DNA of 63,708 bases from Bacillota bacterium (GCA_022770665.1 JALEHL010000034.1:1-63708), one strand, 5' to 3'; numbered from the stretch's first letter, positions 9,589-18,027 are shown. Program-made: numbers and translations. Notes: generated from the sequence alone by a model not told the origin.

Positions 9589-10854
9589 ATGGCAGTCAGG
9601 CGAAAAGAAGGCTATCTTTCCGCGAAGGAGTCGCGGCAGATCTCCAGAGAAAACCGCAGGATCACCAGGGAATACGAGAAGCAGTGGAAGCGGAAAAACG
9701 TGCCGGAGTCAGAGTATCTGACGCAGATGCGGGATCCGGGAAATGTGGTGGAGTTTGAGGATCTGCATACGTATTTCTTCACAGACTCCGGAACGGTGAA
9801 AAGTGTGGATGGTGTGACCTTCGAGGTCCCTGCCGGAAAGACGGTGGGCATTGTGGGCGAATCCGGCTGCGGAAAATCGGTGACCAGTCTGTCTCTGATG
9901 CAGCTGATCCAGCGTCCGCAGGGGCAGATTGTGAAGGGATCGATCCGTCTGAACCTGGGAGACCGGGCCATTGAGGTCACCCGCACACCGCAGGAGGTCA
10001 TGCAGAAGATCCGGGGGAAATATGTTTCGATGATCTTCCAGGAGCCGATGACCAGCCTGAATCCGGTTCTGCGGATCGGAAGGCAGATCGACGAGGTCAT
10101 TGCGCTGCATGACGGTGCGGAAATGAGCCGCGATCAGATCCGTGCGAAGAGTATTCAGATGCTGGATCTGGTCGGAATCGCAGGCGGGGAGAGAGTCTGC
10201 AGAATGTATGCGCACGAGCTTTCCGGCGGCATGCGCCAGCGGGTGATGATCGCCATTGCACTGGCATGCAGTCCAAGGCTGATCATCGCCGATGAGCCCA
10301 CAACTGCGCTGGATGTGACGATTCAGGCGCAGATTCTGGATCTCCTTTCGCAGCTGAAACAGCAGACCGGCGCTTCGATTATGCTGATCACCCATGACCT
10401 GGGAGTCATTGCAGAGATGGCAGATGAAGTGGTGGTCATGTATGCAGGCAGGATCGTGGAGAAGGGGAGCGCGGAAGAAATCTTTGATGCACCGGCCCAT
10501 CCGTACACGATCGGTCTGATGGCATCCAGGCCGATGGCAGGAAAAGAAGTGGAGATGCTGTATTCCATTCCGGGGAAGGTGCCCAATCCGGTGAATATGC
10601 CGTCATACTGCTATTTCCGGGACCGCTGTCCGATGCGGCAGCCGGTCTGTGACGGACCGTATCCGCCGGCGGTGAAGCTGTCAGAAAGTCATTCGGCCGC
10701 CTGCTGGCGGTACCTGCCGGACGGAACGGTTTCCGGCGAACCTTCTGGCGGACCGGAGCGCAGCTCGAAGGATAGCTTGGAGGGCAGCTCGGAGCACAGC
10801 CCGGAGGATAGCTTGGAGGACAGCTCGGAGAAGGAAGGGGGAACTGCGAAATGA
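9589..10854 (+). CDS. Oligopeptide ABC transporter ATP-binding protein (DppD/OppD type)
   Basis: This 421-residue cytosolic ATPase energises the importer with the next gene product. Walker A GESGCGKS, signature LSGGMRQRV and Walker B LIIADEPTTALD are all intact. The C-terminal oligopeptide-type cysteine segment (YCYFRDRCPMRQPVC) marks the Opp/Dpp subfamily and often carries an Fe-S cluster. Two oddities: an N-terminal basic/acidic extension of about 50 residues before the ABC fold, and a Ser/Glu/Asp-rich low-complexity tail of about 40 residues encoded by imperfect DNA repeats. The ATG at 9589 has AGGAGG seven bases upstream, so it is preferred over the GTG at 9583. The stop overlaps the next start (ATGA). 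Confidence 0.93.
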   Translation: MAVRRKEGYLSAKESRQISRENRRITREYEKQWKRKNVPESEYLTQMRDPGNVVEFEDLHTYFFTDSGTVKSVDGVTFEVPAGKTVGIVGESGCGKSVTSLSLMQLIQRPQGQIVKGSIRLNLGDRAIEVTRTPQEVMQKIRGKYVSMIFQEPMTSLNPVLRIGRQIDEVIALHDGAEMSRDQIRAKSIQMLDLVGIAGGERVCRMYAHELSGGMRQRVMIAIALACSPRLIIADEPTTALDVTIQAQILDLLSQLKQQTGASIMLITHDLGVIAEMADEVVVMYAGRIVEKGSAEEIFDAPAHPYTIGLMASRPMAGKEVEMLYSIPGKVPNPVNMPSYCYFRDRCPMRQPVCDGPYPPAVKLSESHSAACWRYLPDGTVSGEPSGGPERSSKDSLEGSSEHSPEDSLEDSSEKEGGTAK

Positions 10855-11897
10855 ACGGACCGGAAGAAAATCGCGGTGTCAGCCGGATGACGATTCCGCT
10901 GGATTCTGCGGGCAGGGAGCCGGAGACACTGCTGGCTGTGGAAGAGCTGAAAAAATATTTTCCGCTGAAGTCGGGTCTTCTGGGTCGGGAAACAGGCTGC
11001 GTACGGGCAGTGGACGGGGTGACGTTTCATCTGCAGCAGGGGCAGACCATGGGAATGGTAGGGGAATCCGGCTGCGGCAAAACGACGGTCGGCCGGACGA
11101 TTCTGCGTCTGAACGGGGAGAAGTCTGCCGGAAGGGTTTTGTTTCAGGGACGTGAAGTATACGACCTGGACCGGCAGGCGCTGCGCAGTCTTCGGACGGA
11201 GATGCAGATGATCTTCCAGGATCCGTTCTCCAGCCTTTCTCCGCGGCTTCCGGTGGGAGAGATCATCGGCGAGGCGGTGCGGGAGCATCATCTGGTGCCG
11301 AAGGAGGAGTACAGCGACTACATTGATCAGATTATGGAGAACTGCGGTCTGCAGCCGTACTGCAAGGAGCGCTATCCGCACGAATTTTCCGGAGGGCAGC
11401 GGCAGAGAATCTGCATTGCCCGGGCGCTGGCGCTGCATCCCCGGTTTGTGGTCTGTGATGAGCCGGTCTCGGCGCTGGATGTGTCAATCCAGGCCCAGAT
11501 CATCAATCTGCTGAAGGAACTGCAGGAAAAGTATCAGCTTGCCTATCTGTTCATTTCCCATGATCTGTCTGTGGTGGAGCATATTTCGGATACGGTGGGT
11601 GTCATGTATCTGGGCAGTCTGGTGGAATACGGACAGAAGAAGGATGTGTTTCAGAACCCGCTTCATCCGTACACCCGGGCGCTGTTTTCGGCGATTCCGG
11701 TGCCGGATCCGAAGATCAGAAAGAAACGGATTCTGCTGGAAGGCAGCATCCCTTCGCCGGCGAATCCGCCGCAGGGATGCAAGTTCCATACGCGATGCGC
11801 CTGGTGCATGGAAGTATGCAGGAAGGAAATTCCGCTGCGGACAGAAGCGGAACCGGGCCATTTCGTAGTCTGTCACAGGTATGGCGGAGCCCTCTGA
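10851..11897 (+). CDS. Oligopeptide ABC transporter ATP-binding protein (DppF/OppF type)
   Basis: This 348-residue ATPase is the second nucleotide-binding subunit of the importer. Walker A GESGCGKTT, signature FSGGQRQRI and Walker B FVVCDEPVSALD are present. The C-terminal oligopeptide-type segment has CKFHTRCAWCMEVC cysteines. Translation is coupled to the preceding ATPase gene through a four-base ATGA overlap. This completes a five-gene peptide importer. Confidence 0.93.
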   Translation: MNGPEENRGVSRMTIPLDSAGREPETLLAVEELKKYFPLKSGLLGRETGCVRAVDGVTFHLQQGQTMGMVGESGCGKTTVGRTILRLNGEKSAGRVLFQGREVYDLDRQALRSLRTEMQMIFQDPFSSLSPRLPVGEIIGEAVREHHLVPKEEYSDYIDQIMENCGLQPYCKERYPHEFSGGQRQRICIARALALHPRFVVCDEPVSALDVSIQAQIINLLKELQEKYQLAYLFISHDLSVVEHISDTVGVMYLGSLVEYGQKKDVFQNPLHPYTRALFSAIPVPDPKIRKKRILLEGSIPSPANPPQGCKFHTRCAWCMEVCRKEIPLRTEAEPGHFVVCHRYGGAL

Positions 11898-11905
11898 AAG
11901 GAAAA

Positions 11906-11944
11906 CGGCCGGGACTGCCGTCCTGTCGGGACGGGTCCGGGCCG
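11906..11944 (+). promoter_or_regulatory. GC-rich stem-loop after the peptide importer genes
   Basis: CGGCC...GGCCG outer arms with one mismatch, and inner CCGTCC/GGGACGG, form a long imperfect hairpin between the last ATPase gene and the small membrane-protein gene. No T-run follows, so termination is uncertain. Confidence 0.45.
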
Positions 11945-11960
11945 GGAAAGGACAGAAACG

Positions 11961-12167
11961 ATGACGGGAAAAGGGAGAAAGTGGCGCGTGCGGCGATGCC
12001 CTGCGCGCTGCACCGAAAGCAGCGTGGAGGTTCATCCGCTGGAACTGACGGAGGAAGAAAAGAAAGATCTGGTTCTGGGTGCTCTGATGAGCACACTGCT
12101 GCTGGGACTGATCTACGTGGCCGGCGCAGGGATTCTCATCTGGCTGATGCTTCGGCTCTGGAGCTGA
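11961..12167 (+). CDS. Small single-span membrane protein, unknown function
   Basis: This reading frame encodes 68 residues with a basic N-terminus (many Arg/Lys/Cys), an acidic LELTEEEKKD linker and one hydrophobic helix at about 43-65. GGAAAGGA precedes the ATG. I do not recognise a family. It follows the peptide importer in the same direction and ends eight bases before the convergent kinase gene. It could be a small accessory subunit or an unrelated microprotein. The good ribosome-binding site and clean membrane helix argue that it is real, but there is no homology evidence. Confidence 0.45.
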   Translation: MTGKGRKWRVRRCPARCTESSVEVHPLELTEEEKKDLVLGALMSTLLLGLIYVAGAGILIWLMLRLWS

Positions 12168-12174
12168 CGGAATA

Positions 12175-13077
12175 TCACCAGCGGACGGACCGGAATGCTT
12201 CTTCGGACAGCAGTGCGCCTCTCACGGAAACAATTCGGGAGGAGACAGCATTTGCGGCAGCGACAGCTTTCGGCATCCGCATCCCTTTCGCCAGACAGGC
12301 TATTACCGCGCCGCAGTGGCCGTCGCCTGCACCGATGGTATCCTCAACCCGCTCTGCAGGAACAGGAGGAATCCGAATCAGTCCCTGTGCAGGGTCGCTG
12401 CAGTAGCCGGCCCCGTTTTCCCCGCAGGTCACGATGACCGTATTTCCTGTTTTCCGGCACAGAGCAGACGCGGCACTGCCCGGATCGGCACAGCCGGTGA
12501 AGCTGCAGACTTCCTCGTCATTGAGATGAAGGACGGGATGCAGCGAAAAAATCCGATTCATCCGTTCCGGGCAGATCTGACGGATCCGCGGACCGGGGGC
12601 GAAAAAGAACGGCAGACCGGTCTGCTCCAGGAAATCAAGGATGATATTCCCCGTTTTTTCTTCGATCTCCAGACCGCAGACATATGCGGCGCCATAGTCA
12701 TCCGGATCGAGCTGGCCGAACCATTCCCGGCGAAACAGATATTCTGCGCCGTGATCCACCAGAAAGGTCCGTTCTCCCGACGGTTCTACGAAACAGTAGC
12801 AGCAGCCGTTCGGACGTTCCGGGACACGGATGGGCGAGGACATGCCTCTGGCTGTCAGCTCCTTCTGAACGAAATCGCCGTAGATCCCGCTTCCGACCGG
12901 TGCGAACAGCGTGTACGGCACACGGAAATGGCGCAGCATGTCAGCCACATTAAAGGCGCAGCCGCCCAGGGACATGGACTGGGACTGCACCAGAACATCT
13001 TCTGACGTCTTCGGCAGAGCTTCCAGGCGGATCACGATATCCGCCACGGCAGAGCCGATCACAAGTATTTTTTTCAT
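12175..13077 (-). CDS. PfkB/ribokinase family carbohydrate or nucleoside kinase
   Basis: This 300-residue cytosolic kinase phosphorylates a sugar or nucleoside with ATP. The N-terminal glycine motif (SLGGCAFNVA) and the C-terminal PfkB signature DTIGAGDG, containing the catalytic aspartate, are both present. The true start is the ATG at 13077, preceded by AGGAGGTG; the open frame extends further upstream but that part lacks a ribosome-binding site. The substrate cannot be told from sequence. It is transcribed against its neighbours and appears monocistronic. Confidence 0.85.
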   Translation of the reverse strand: MKKILVIGSAVADIVIRLEALPKTSEDVLVQSQSMSLGGCAFNVADMLRHFRVPYTLFAPVGSGIYGDFVQKELTARGMSSPIRVPERPNGCCYCFVEPSGERTFLVDHGAEYLFRREWFGQLDPDDYGAAYVCGLEIEEKTGNIILDFLEQTGLPFFFAPGPRIRQICPERMNRIFSLHPVLHLNDEEVCSFTGCADPGSAASALCRKTGNTVIVTCGENGAGYCSDPAQGLIRIPPVPAERVEDTIGAGDGHCGAVIACLAKGMRMPKAVAAANAVSSRIVSVRGALLSEEAFRSVRW

Positions 13078-13170
13078 CGGGGACACCTCCTGCGGCTGCA
13101 GCGATACAGCCGGAATGATACAGCAGAAATGATACATCAAAATGTCCGAAGGCGCAAGGGAAAAATCCAT

Positions 13171-13233
13171 GCAGTATGTCCGGCAATCGGTCCGTCGGAT
13201 GCTCGGCAGCCCGGCGGACGGACGGGATACTGC
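13171..13233. repeat. Large imperfect inverted repeat between kinase and cca genes
   Basis: GCAGTAT at 13171-13177 pairs with ATACTGC at 13227-13233, and inner GTCCGTC/GACGGAC-like segments lengthen the stem. It could fold in the kinase leader (minus strand) or act as a DNA site. The rest of the 319-base gap (13078-13396) holds the cca promoter and no gene. Confidence 0.5.
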
Positions 13234-13262
13234 CGCGGACTCCGGCAATCTGCCCTATTTCA

Positions 13263-13291
13263 TTGCCGTTTTTTTTTCTGCGTGATATAAT
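13263..13291 (+). promoter_or_regulatory. Sigma-A-type promoter for cca
   Basis: TTGCCG at 13263-13268 and TATAAT at 13286-13291 are separated by 17 bases. Confidence 0.75.
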
Positions 13292-13396
13292 GGGGAAAAT
13301 GAGACAGACTAGAAAGTGAGAGAAAGTAAGAGAACGGAAGAAAAGAGAGGGAACAGTCCGGATGCAGTCATCCGGGCAGAAAAAGAGAGGAAGGGT

Positions 13397-14800
13397 ATGC
13401 AGGAGCAGAAAGAGCGCAGTAAGGCGCGTGCTGTCGCCGAAGCAGTGAAGCGAAGGGGCGGCCGCACGTTTTATGTGGGGGGATCTGTGCGGGATGAGAT
13501 CCTGGGGTCCCGGCCCGGCGAAGACATTGACCTGGAGGTGCACGGAATTCCGCCTGAGCAGCTGGAGCAGATTCTGGACGAGCTGGGCGGCTTCACGACA
13601 GTGGGAAAATGTTTCGGCATCTACGGGCTGAAAGGGAGCAGCCTGGATATCGCCATGCCGCGGCTGGAGACCGCTACAGGTCGGGGACACCGGGACTTCC
13701 AGGTTTTTGTCGATCCGGATCTGGGACCTGCGAAAGCGGCACGCAGGCGGGACTTCACCGTCAATGCCATGATGGAAGATGTCCTTACGGGAGAGATTGT
13801 GGATCCGTTCGGCGGCAGACAGGACCTGGAGGCCGGTGTGCTTCGCCATGTGGACAGTACTTCTTTCGCGGAGGACCCGCTGCGGGTGCTGCGATGCGCC
13901 CGGTTTGCGGCACGGCTCGGGTTCTCTGTGGCACCGGAGACGATGCAGCTCTGCCGGTCGATGGATCTGACCGTGCTGCCGGCGGAGCGGGTTTTCGGGG
14001 AACTGGAGAATGCACTCTTAAAGGCGGACCGGCCGTCCGTGTTCTTTCAGGTGCTGCGGGAGATGGACCAGCTTGCGGACTGGTTCGCGGAGATCGGAGA
14101 TCTCATCGGTGTGGAGCAGAGCCCGGTGCATCATCCGGAGGGGGATGTATGGAACCATACGATGCTGGTGCTGGATCAGGCGGCCAGGCTTCGTTCCGGC
14201 GCAAAATATGCCGCTTCGGTTCTGAGTCCCTCCTCTGCCGCAGGCTTTATGCTGGCTGCACTGTGTCACGATCTGGGGAAGGCAGTGACCACTGCGATCG
14301 GAAACGACGGACGGATCCATGCCTTTCAGCATGAAACCCGGGGCATCGGGATTGCGGAGACCTTCCTGAAGCGGATCACAGGAAATAAAAAGCTCACGGC
14401 CTATGTGAAAAATATGGTCTGGCTTCATATGAAGCCGAATATGGCCGCCGGCGCCGGTTCGAAGAAAAAATCCACCAGCCGGATGTTCGATCAGTCGGCG
14501 GATCCGGAGGGACTTCTACTGCTGGCCAGGGCGGATCATCTGGGAAGGACCGGCGCCGTAATAAATGAAGAATATGAAGCGTTTTTGTATGCGCGTCTCT
14601 GCTGGTACCGGGAAGTGATGGACAGACCCTTTGTCCGGGGCGAGGATCTGATCCGTGCAGGAATGAAACCGGGAGCAGAGTTCTCGGAAATGCTGGCCTA
14701 TGCGCATAAACTGCGCCTTGCAGGCATTCCGAAAGAGGAGGCGCTGCGGCAGACCATTGCCTGCGGGCGGAAAGGATTTTGTCAGAAAAAGAAAAAATGA
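13397..14800 (+). CDS. cca: CCA tRNA nucleotidyltransferase with HD domain
   Basis: This 467-residue enzyme adds or repairs the 3' CCA of tRNAs. The nucleotidyltransferase core (FYVGGSVRDEILG...DIDLEVHG), the RRDFTVNAM motif, and the EDPLRVLRCARFAARLGF neck segment are clear class II features. A C-terminal HD domain follows (HHPEGDVWNHT and CHDLGKA), a phosphohydrolase module also found in other bacterial CCA enzymes. The ATG at 13397 has AGAGGAAGGG upstream; the frame extends 27 codons further but without a better site. It has its own promoter and no visible terminator after it. Confidence 0.92.
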   Translation: MQEQKERSKARAVAEAVKRRGGRTFYVGGSVRDEILGSRPGEDIDLEVHGIPPEQLEQILDELGGFTTVGKCFGIYGLKGSSLDIAMPRLETATGRGHRDFQVFVDPDLGPAKAARRRDFTVNAMMEDVLTGEIVDPFGGRQDLEAGVLRHVDSTSFAEDPLRVLRCARFAARLGFSVAPETMQLCRSMDLTVLPAERVFGELENALLKADRPSVFFQVLREMDQLADWFAEIGDLIGVEQSPVHHPEGDVWNHTMLVLDQAARLRSGAKYAASVLSPSSAAGFMLAALCHDLGKAVTTAIGNDGRIHAFQHETRGIGIAETFLKRITGNKKLTAYVKNMVWLHMKPNMAAGAGSKKKSTSRMFDQSADPEGLLLLARADHLGRTGAVINEEYEAFLYARLCWYREVMDRPFVRGEDLIRAGMKPGAEFSEMLAYAHKLRLAGIPKEEALRQTIACGRKGFCQKKKK

Positions 14801-14806
14801 GAGACC

Positions 14807-14835
14807 TTGTCTTTTGCCGAATTAAATGATATAGT
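14807..14835 (+). promoter_or_regulatory. Sigma-A-type promoter for the scaffold/GGGtGRT pair
   Basis: TTGTCT at 14807-14812 and TATAGT at 14830-14835 are separated by 17 bases, 45 bases before the start codon. Confidence 0.65.
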
Positions 14836-14880
14836 AATGGCAGCAAAAAAAAACAAAGCAGTGATCTGCAGGAGGAAAAA

Positions 14881-15573
14881 ATGATATATACAAAAGAAGT
14901 GGAGATGATGTGCCCGGTCAATAAAGGTGCATATCACGGACCTGCGCCGATCCCGGAAGAGGGGAAATGGGTGCAGGTAAAAGAAATTTCTGATATTTCC
15001 GGTCTGACCCACGGGATCGGCTGGTGCGCGCCGCAGCAGGGCGCCTGCAAGCTGACCCTGAATATCAAAGACGGCATCATTGAAGAAGCACTGGTAGAGA
15101 CCATCGGCTGTTCCGGCATGACGCATTCCGCCGCGATGGCAGGAGAAATCCTTATTGGAAAGACGCTTCTGGAGGCGCTGAACACGGATCTGGTATGTGA
15201 TGCGATCAATACGGCGATGCGGGAACTGTTCCTGCAGATCGTTTACGGGAGAAGCCAGTCTGCATTTTCGGAGGGAGGACTGGCCATTGGCGCAGGACTG
15301 GAGGACCTGGGAAAAGGACACAGAAGCCAGGTGGGAACCATTTACTCCACGAAGGCCAAGGGACCGAGATATCTGGAGCTGGCGGAAGGCTACATTACGG
15401 AAGTCGGCCTGGATGAAGAAAACAACATTATCGGCTATAAATATGTAAATATGGGTAAAATGATGGATGCCATCAAAGCCGGCACAGACCCGATGGAGGC
15501 CATCGAAAAGGCCAGCGGCAAATACGGCAGATTCGACGAAGCGGTGAAAAAAATCGATCCGCGGGAAGAATAG
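14881..15573 (+). CDS. IscU/NifU-like iron-sulfur scaffold protein
   Basis: This 230-residue protein resembles the IscU/NifU N-terminal scaffold fold. Candidate cluster cysteines occur in MMCPVNKG, GWCAPQQGAC and ETIGCSGMTHS, the last resembling the scaffold 'GCxxSxAS' motif. The C-terminal half (SEGGLAIGAGLEDLGKGHRSQVG onward) is not part of classic IscU. The start has AGGAGGAA upstream. The next gene, 12 bases downstream, encodes a GGGtGRT protein, a pairing seen in anaerobes. Fe-S work is inferred from the fold; the client is unknown. Confidence 0.75.
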   Translation: MIYTKEVEMMCPVNKGAYHGPAPIPEEGKWVQVKEISDISGLTHGIGWCAPQQGACKLTLNIKDGIIEEALVETIGCSGMTHSAAMAGEILIGKTLLEALNTDLVCDAINTAMRELFLQIVYGRSQSAFSEGGLAIGAGLEDLGKGHRSQVGTIYSTKAKGPRYLELAEGYITEVGLDEENNIIGYKYVNMGKMMDAIKAGTDPMEAIEKASGKYGRFDEAVKKIDPREE

Positions 15574-15585
15574 GGGGGCAGCGAC

Positions 15586-16584
15586 ATGGCATTATTTGAA
15601 AACTACGACAGAAAAATCGATAAAATCAACGGCGTGCTGGCCGGCTACGGCATCAGCGGTCTGGAGGAGGCCATGGAGATCTGCAGGGCGAAAGGCTTCA
15701 ATCCGTATGAGATTGCCAGAAGCATTCAGACCATCTGCTTCGAGGATGCATGCTGGGCTTATGTGGCAGGTGCAGCCATTGCAATCCGGAAGGGCTGCAC
15801 GAAAGCAAGCGATGCGGCCAGAGCCATCGGAGAAGGTCTGCAGGCATTCTGTCTGCCGGGTTCTGTGGCAGAAGACAGAAAGGTGGGCCTGGGCCACGGA
15901 AACCTGGCCGCCATGCTGCTGTCCGAGGACACCGAGTGCTTCGCGTTTCTGGCAGGCCACGAATCCTTCGCTGCGGCAGAAGGCGCCATCGGTATCGCCC
16001 GCTCTGCGAACAAAGTGCGCAGGCAGCCGCTCCGTGTCATCCTGAACGGCCTGGGAAAGGATGCTGCACAGATTATCTCCCGGATCAACGGGTTCACCTA
16101 TGTGCAGACCCAGTTTGATTATTATACCGGAGAACTGAAGATTGTCCGCGAGATTCCGTACTCGAAAGGAGAGCGGGCGGAGGTGCGCTGCTACGGTGCG
16201 GATGATGTCCGCGAAGGGGTAGCCATCATGCATGCGGAGAAGGTCGATGTCTCCATCACCGGAAACTCTACGAATCCGACCCGGTTCCAGCACCCGGTGG
16301 CCGGCACCTATAAAAAGGAATGCATCGAGCAGGGAAAGAAGTATTTCTCTGTGGCATCCGGCGGCGGTACCGGCAGAACGCTGCATCCGGACAACATGGC
16401 AGCGGGTCCTGCATCCTACGGCATGACCGATACCATGGGAAGAATGCACTCGGATGCGCAGTTTGCAGGGTCTTCTTCTGTTCCGGCTCACGTAGCCATG
16501 ATGGGCTATATCGGCATGGGCAACAACCCGATGGTCGGCGCTACCGTAGCCGTGGCCGTGGCAGTGGAAGAAGCGATGAAATAG
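15586..16584 (+). CDS. GGGtGRT family protein, unknown function
   Basis: This 332-residue cytosolic protein carries the signature that names its family, SGGGTGRTLHPDN, near residue 262. Other conserved-looking stretches are GLGHGNLAAMLLSEDTECFAFLAGHES and GYIGMGNNPMVGATVA. It has no signal peptide or membrane helix. It is translated right behind the IscU-like gene, implying a shared task, possibly Fe-S related. The family has no established biochemical role that I know of. Confidence 0.85.
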   Translation: MALFENYDRKIDKINGVLAGYGISGLEEAMEICRAKGFNPYEIARSIQTICFEDACWAYVAGAAIAIRKGCTKASDAARAIGEGLQAFCLPGSVAEDRKVGLGHGNLAAMLLSEDTECFAFLAGHESFAAAEGAIGIARSANKVRRQPLRVILNGLGKDAAQIISRINGFTYVQTQFDYYTGELKIVREIPYSKGERAEVRCYGADDVREGVAIMHAEKVDVSITGNSTNPTRFQHPVAGTYKKECIEQGKKYFSVASGGGTGRTLHPDNMAAGPASYGMTDTMGRMHSDAQFAGSSSVPAHVAMMGYIGMGNNPMVGATVAVAVAVEEAMK

Positions 16585-16639
16585 CAAGGACTTGAAAGCC
16601 TGATTTTCAACGAATTACGCAATCTTATGAAAAGACAAT

Positions 16640-16688
16640 CTGAACACATCATTTCGAGAAAAAAATCGAAGATGTGTTCAGTTTTTTT
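16640..16688 (+). terminator. Strong intrinsic terminator after the GGGtGRT gene
   Basis: CTGAACACATC at 16640-16650 pairs with GATGTGTTCAG at 16671-16681, with a TTTCGA/TCGAA inner stem and seven T residues after it. Confidence 0.92.
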
Positions 16689-16718
16689 GAAGGATGACGG
16701 GATCATCAGGAGAAAAAT

Positions 16719-16755
16719 CCGCAAAATCCGTATGTTTCAGGCTTTGCGGGTTTTT
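16719..16755 (+). terminator. Second terminator-like hairpin before the BMP operon
   Basis: CCGCAAA at 16719-16725 pairs with TTTGCGG at 16743-16749 and is followed by a run of T. It directly precedes the next promoter. Confidence 0.7.
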
Positions 16756-16757
16756 GC

Positions 16758-16786
16758 TTGCAATTCACATCCGGTGGTGGTATAAT
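16758..16786 (+). promoter_or_regulatory. Sigma-A-type promoter for the BMP-type importer operon
   Basis: TTGCAA at 16758-16763 and TATAAT at 16781-16786 are separated by 17 bases. Transcription would begin near 16793, leaving a leader of about 165 bases. Confidence 0.8.
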
Positions 16787-16960
16787 AGGAGAGTCAGAAT
16801 TTTCTATAACGTCAGGAATCTTCTTTCGAGGATCCCTGAAATGAAGAGAAGGTCTGCAGCGAAATGATTTCAGGCGGCAGACATTCGAATTCTGCCTTCC
16901 GTGTACAGAAGGCCGCGGGCGACCCTTTGTACACGCAAGGCAGCCGTAACGGAGGAAAAA
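16787..16960 (+). promoter_or_regulatory. Structured 5' leader of the BMP-type importer operon
   Basis: Four inverted repeats follow each other: TCAGGAATC/GATCCCTGA (16812-16839, one mismatch), CCTGAAAT/ATTTCAGG (16835-16842 with 16867-16874, perfect), GGCAGA/TCTGCC (16876-16881 with 16891-16896), and GTGTACA/TGTACAC (16901-16907 with 16928-16934). The first two overlap and are mutually exclusive, as in a switch. A tiny frame (MKRRSAAK) begins at 16841. No known riboswitch core was recognised. Confidence 0.5.
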
Positions 16961-17971
16961 ATGAAAAAGAGTATTTCACTTTTAATGGTTCTGGCTCTGA
17001 TCCTGTCCCTGTTCGCACTGGTGGGCTGCGGCGGAGAAGAGGCGGATGACAGCGCGCTGACGGTTACTGTGGTTGTTTCTGCGGGATTCGGGGATAAGTC
17101 CTTCAATGATTCTGCGAAAGATGGTGCAGACCGGTTGGCAGTGGATAAGGGCATAAATGTAAACTATATCGAGTGCAACAATGAAGGCTACAAGCAGAAG
17201 ATGATGGATGCGGCGGAAGTTTCCGACGTGGTTGTGGCAGTCGGCTGGGAGTGCTACGAGATCGAGGAAGTGGCACCGGAATATCCGGATACGAAATTTA
17301 TTTTCGTGGATAATCCGGTAGAGAATATTGCGGACATTCCGAATCTGCTGTGCATCACCTATGCGCAGAATGAAGGATCTTTCCTGGCCGGATATATTGC
17401 GGCATCGATGTCCCGGACCGGAGTGGTCGGCGCGGTGGGCGGCGATGACGGCGATGTCATCGGCGACTTCCTGGTCGGCTACGAGCAGGGTGCGAAATAT
17501 GCGAATCCGGATGTCAGAGTGGAGACCATTATTGCCGGAGATTACGAAGATCCGGCACTGGGCAAGGAATGCGCCCTTTCTCTGGCAGATAAGGGCGCGG
17601 ATGTGATCTTCAACGTGGCAGGAAATACCGGAAACGGCATTTTTGAAGCAGCGCAGGAGAAGAGTTTCTATGCCATCGGCGTGGATGCGGATCAGAAACT
17701 GACCAATCCGGAATATGACGATGTGATTATCTGCTCTATGAAGAAAGAAGTCGGCCAGTCCATTTATGATACGATTGCAGCACTGGCGGAGAATGATACC
17801 TGGGAAGGCGGAAAGATTCTGGTGACCGATATGGCGAACGGATACATCTCCATTGCCTACGGCGATGAGGAATCGACCCAGCAGGTTCCGGATTCTCTGA
17901 AAGCGGAAGTGGAAGAGCTTGCAGGAAAGATCGTATCCGGAGAGATCGAAGTGGAGACAACCAGAGGATAA
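16961..17971 (+). CDS. BMP family ABC transporter substrate-binding lipoprotein
   Basis: This 336-residue extracellular lipoprotein belongs to the basic membrane protein (BMP/PnrA/NupN) family, which generally binds purine nucleosides. It has a lipoprotein signal with LVGC lipobox and Cys23. Family features include the GFGDKSFND motif at the start of the mature domain, the FVDNPVENI segment and the VGAVGG segment near the hinge. The ATG at 16961 has GGAGGAAAA upstream; an earlier in-frame start at 16901 would destroy the signal peptide. It heads a four-gene importer operon. The nucleoside ligand is family inference. Confidence 0.9.
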   Translation: MKKSISLLMVLALILSLFALVGCGGEEADDSALTVTVVVSAGFGDKSFNDSAKDGADRLAVDKGINVNYIECNNEGYKQKMMDAAEVSDVVVAVGWECYEIEEVAPEYPDTKFIFVDNPVENIADIPNLLCITYAQNEGSFLAGYIAASMSRTGVVGAVGGDDGDVIGDFLVGYEQGAKYANPDVRVETIIAGDYEDPALGKECALSLADKGADVIFNVAGNTGNGIFEAAQEKSFYAIGVDADQKLTNPEYDDVIICSMKKEVGQSIYDTIAALAENDTWEGGKILVTDMANGYISIAYGDEESTQQVPDSLKAEVEELAGKIVSGEIEVETTRG

Positions 17972-17993
17972 TAAAAGAAATCAGTTTGCTGAA

Positions 17994-18027
17994 AAGGCGT
18001 GGCGTTTCGGACGCTGCGCCTTCTTTT
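17994..18027 (+). terminator. Intra-operon terminator/attenuator after the BMP lipoprotein gene
   Basis: A continuous 12-pair stem (17994-18005 with 18011-18022, TTCGG loop) is followed by CTTTT. It lies between the binding-protein and ATPase genes and would allow higher output of the former. Confidence 0.75.

Noticed and set aside
16787-16960. Purine riboswitch before the BMP-type importer
   Set aside because: Expected by function, but the conserved junction sequences of the purine aptamer are not present.
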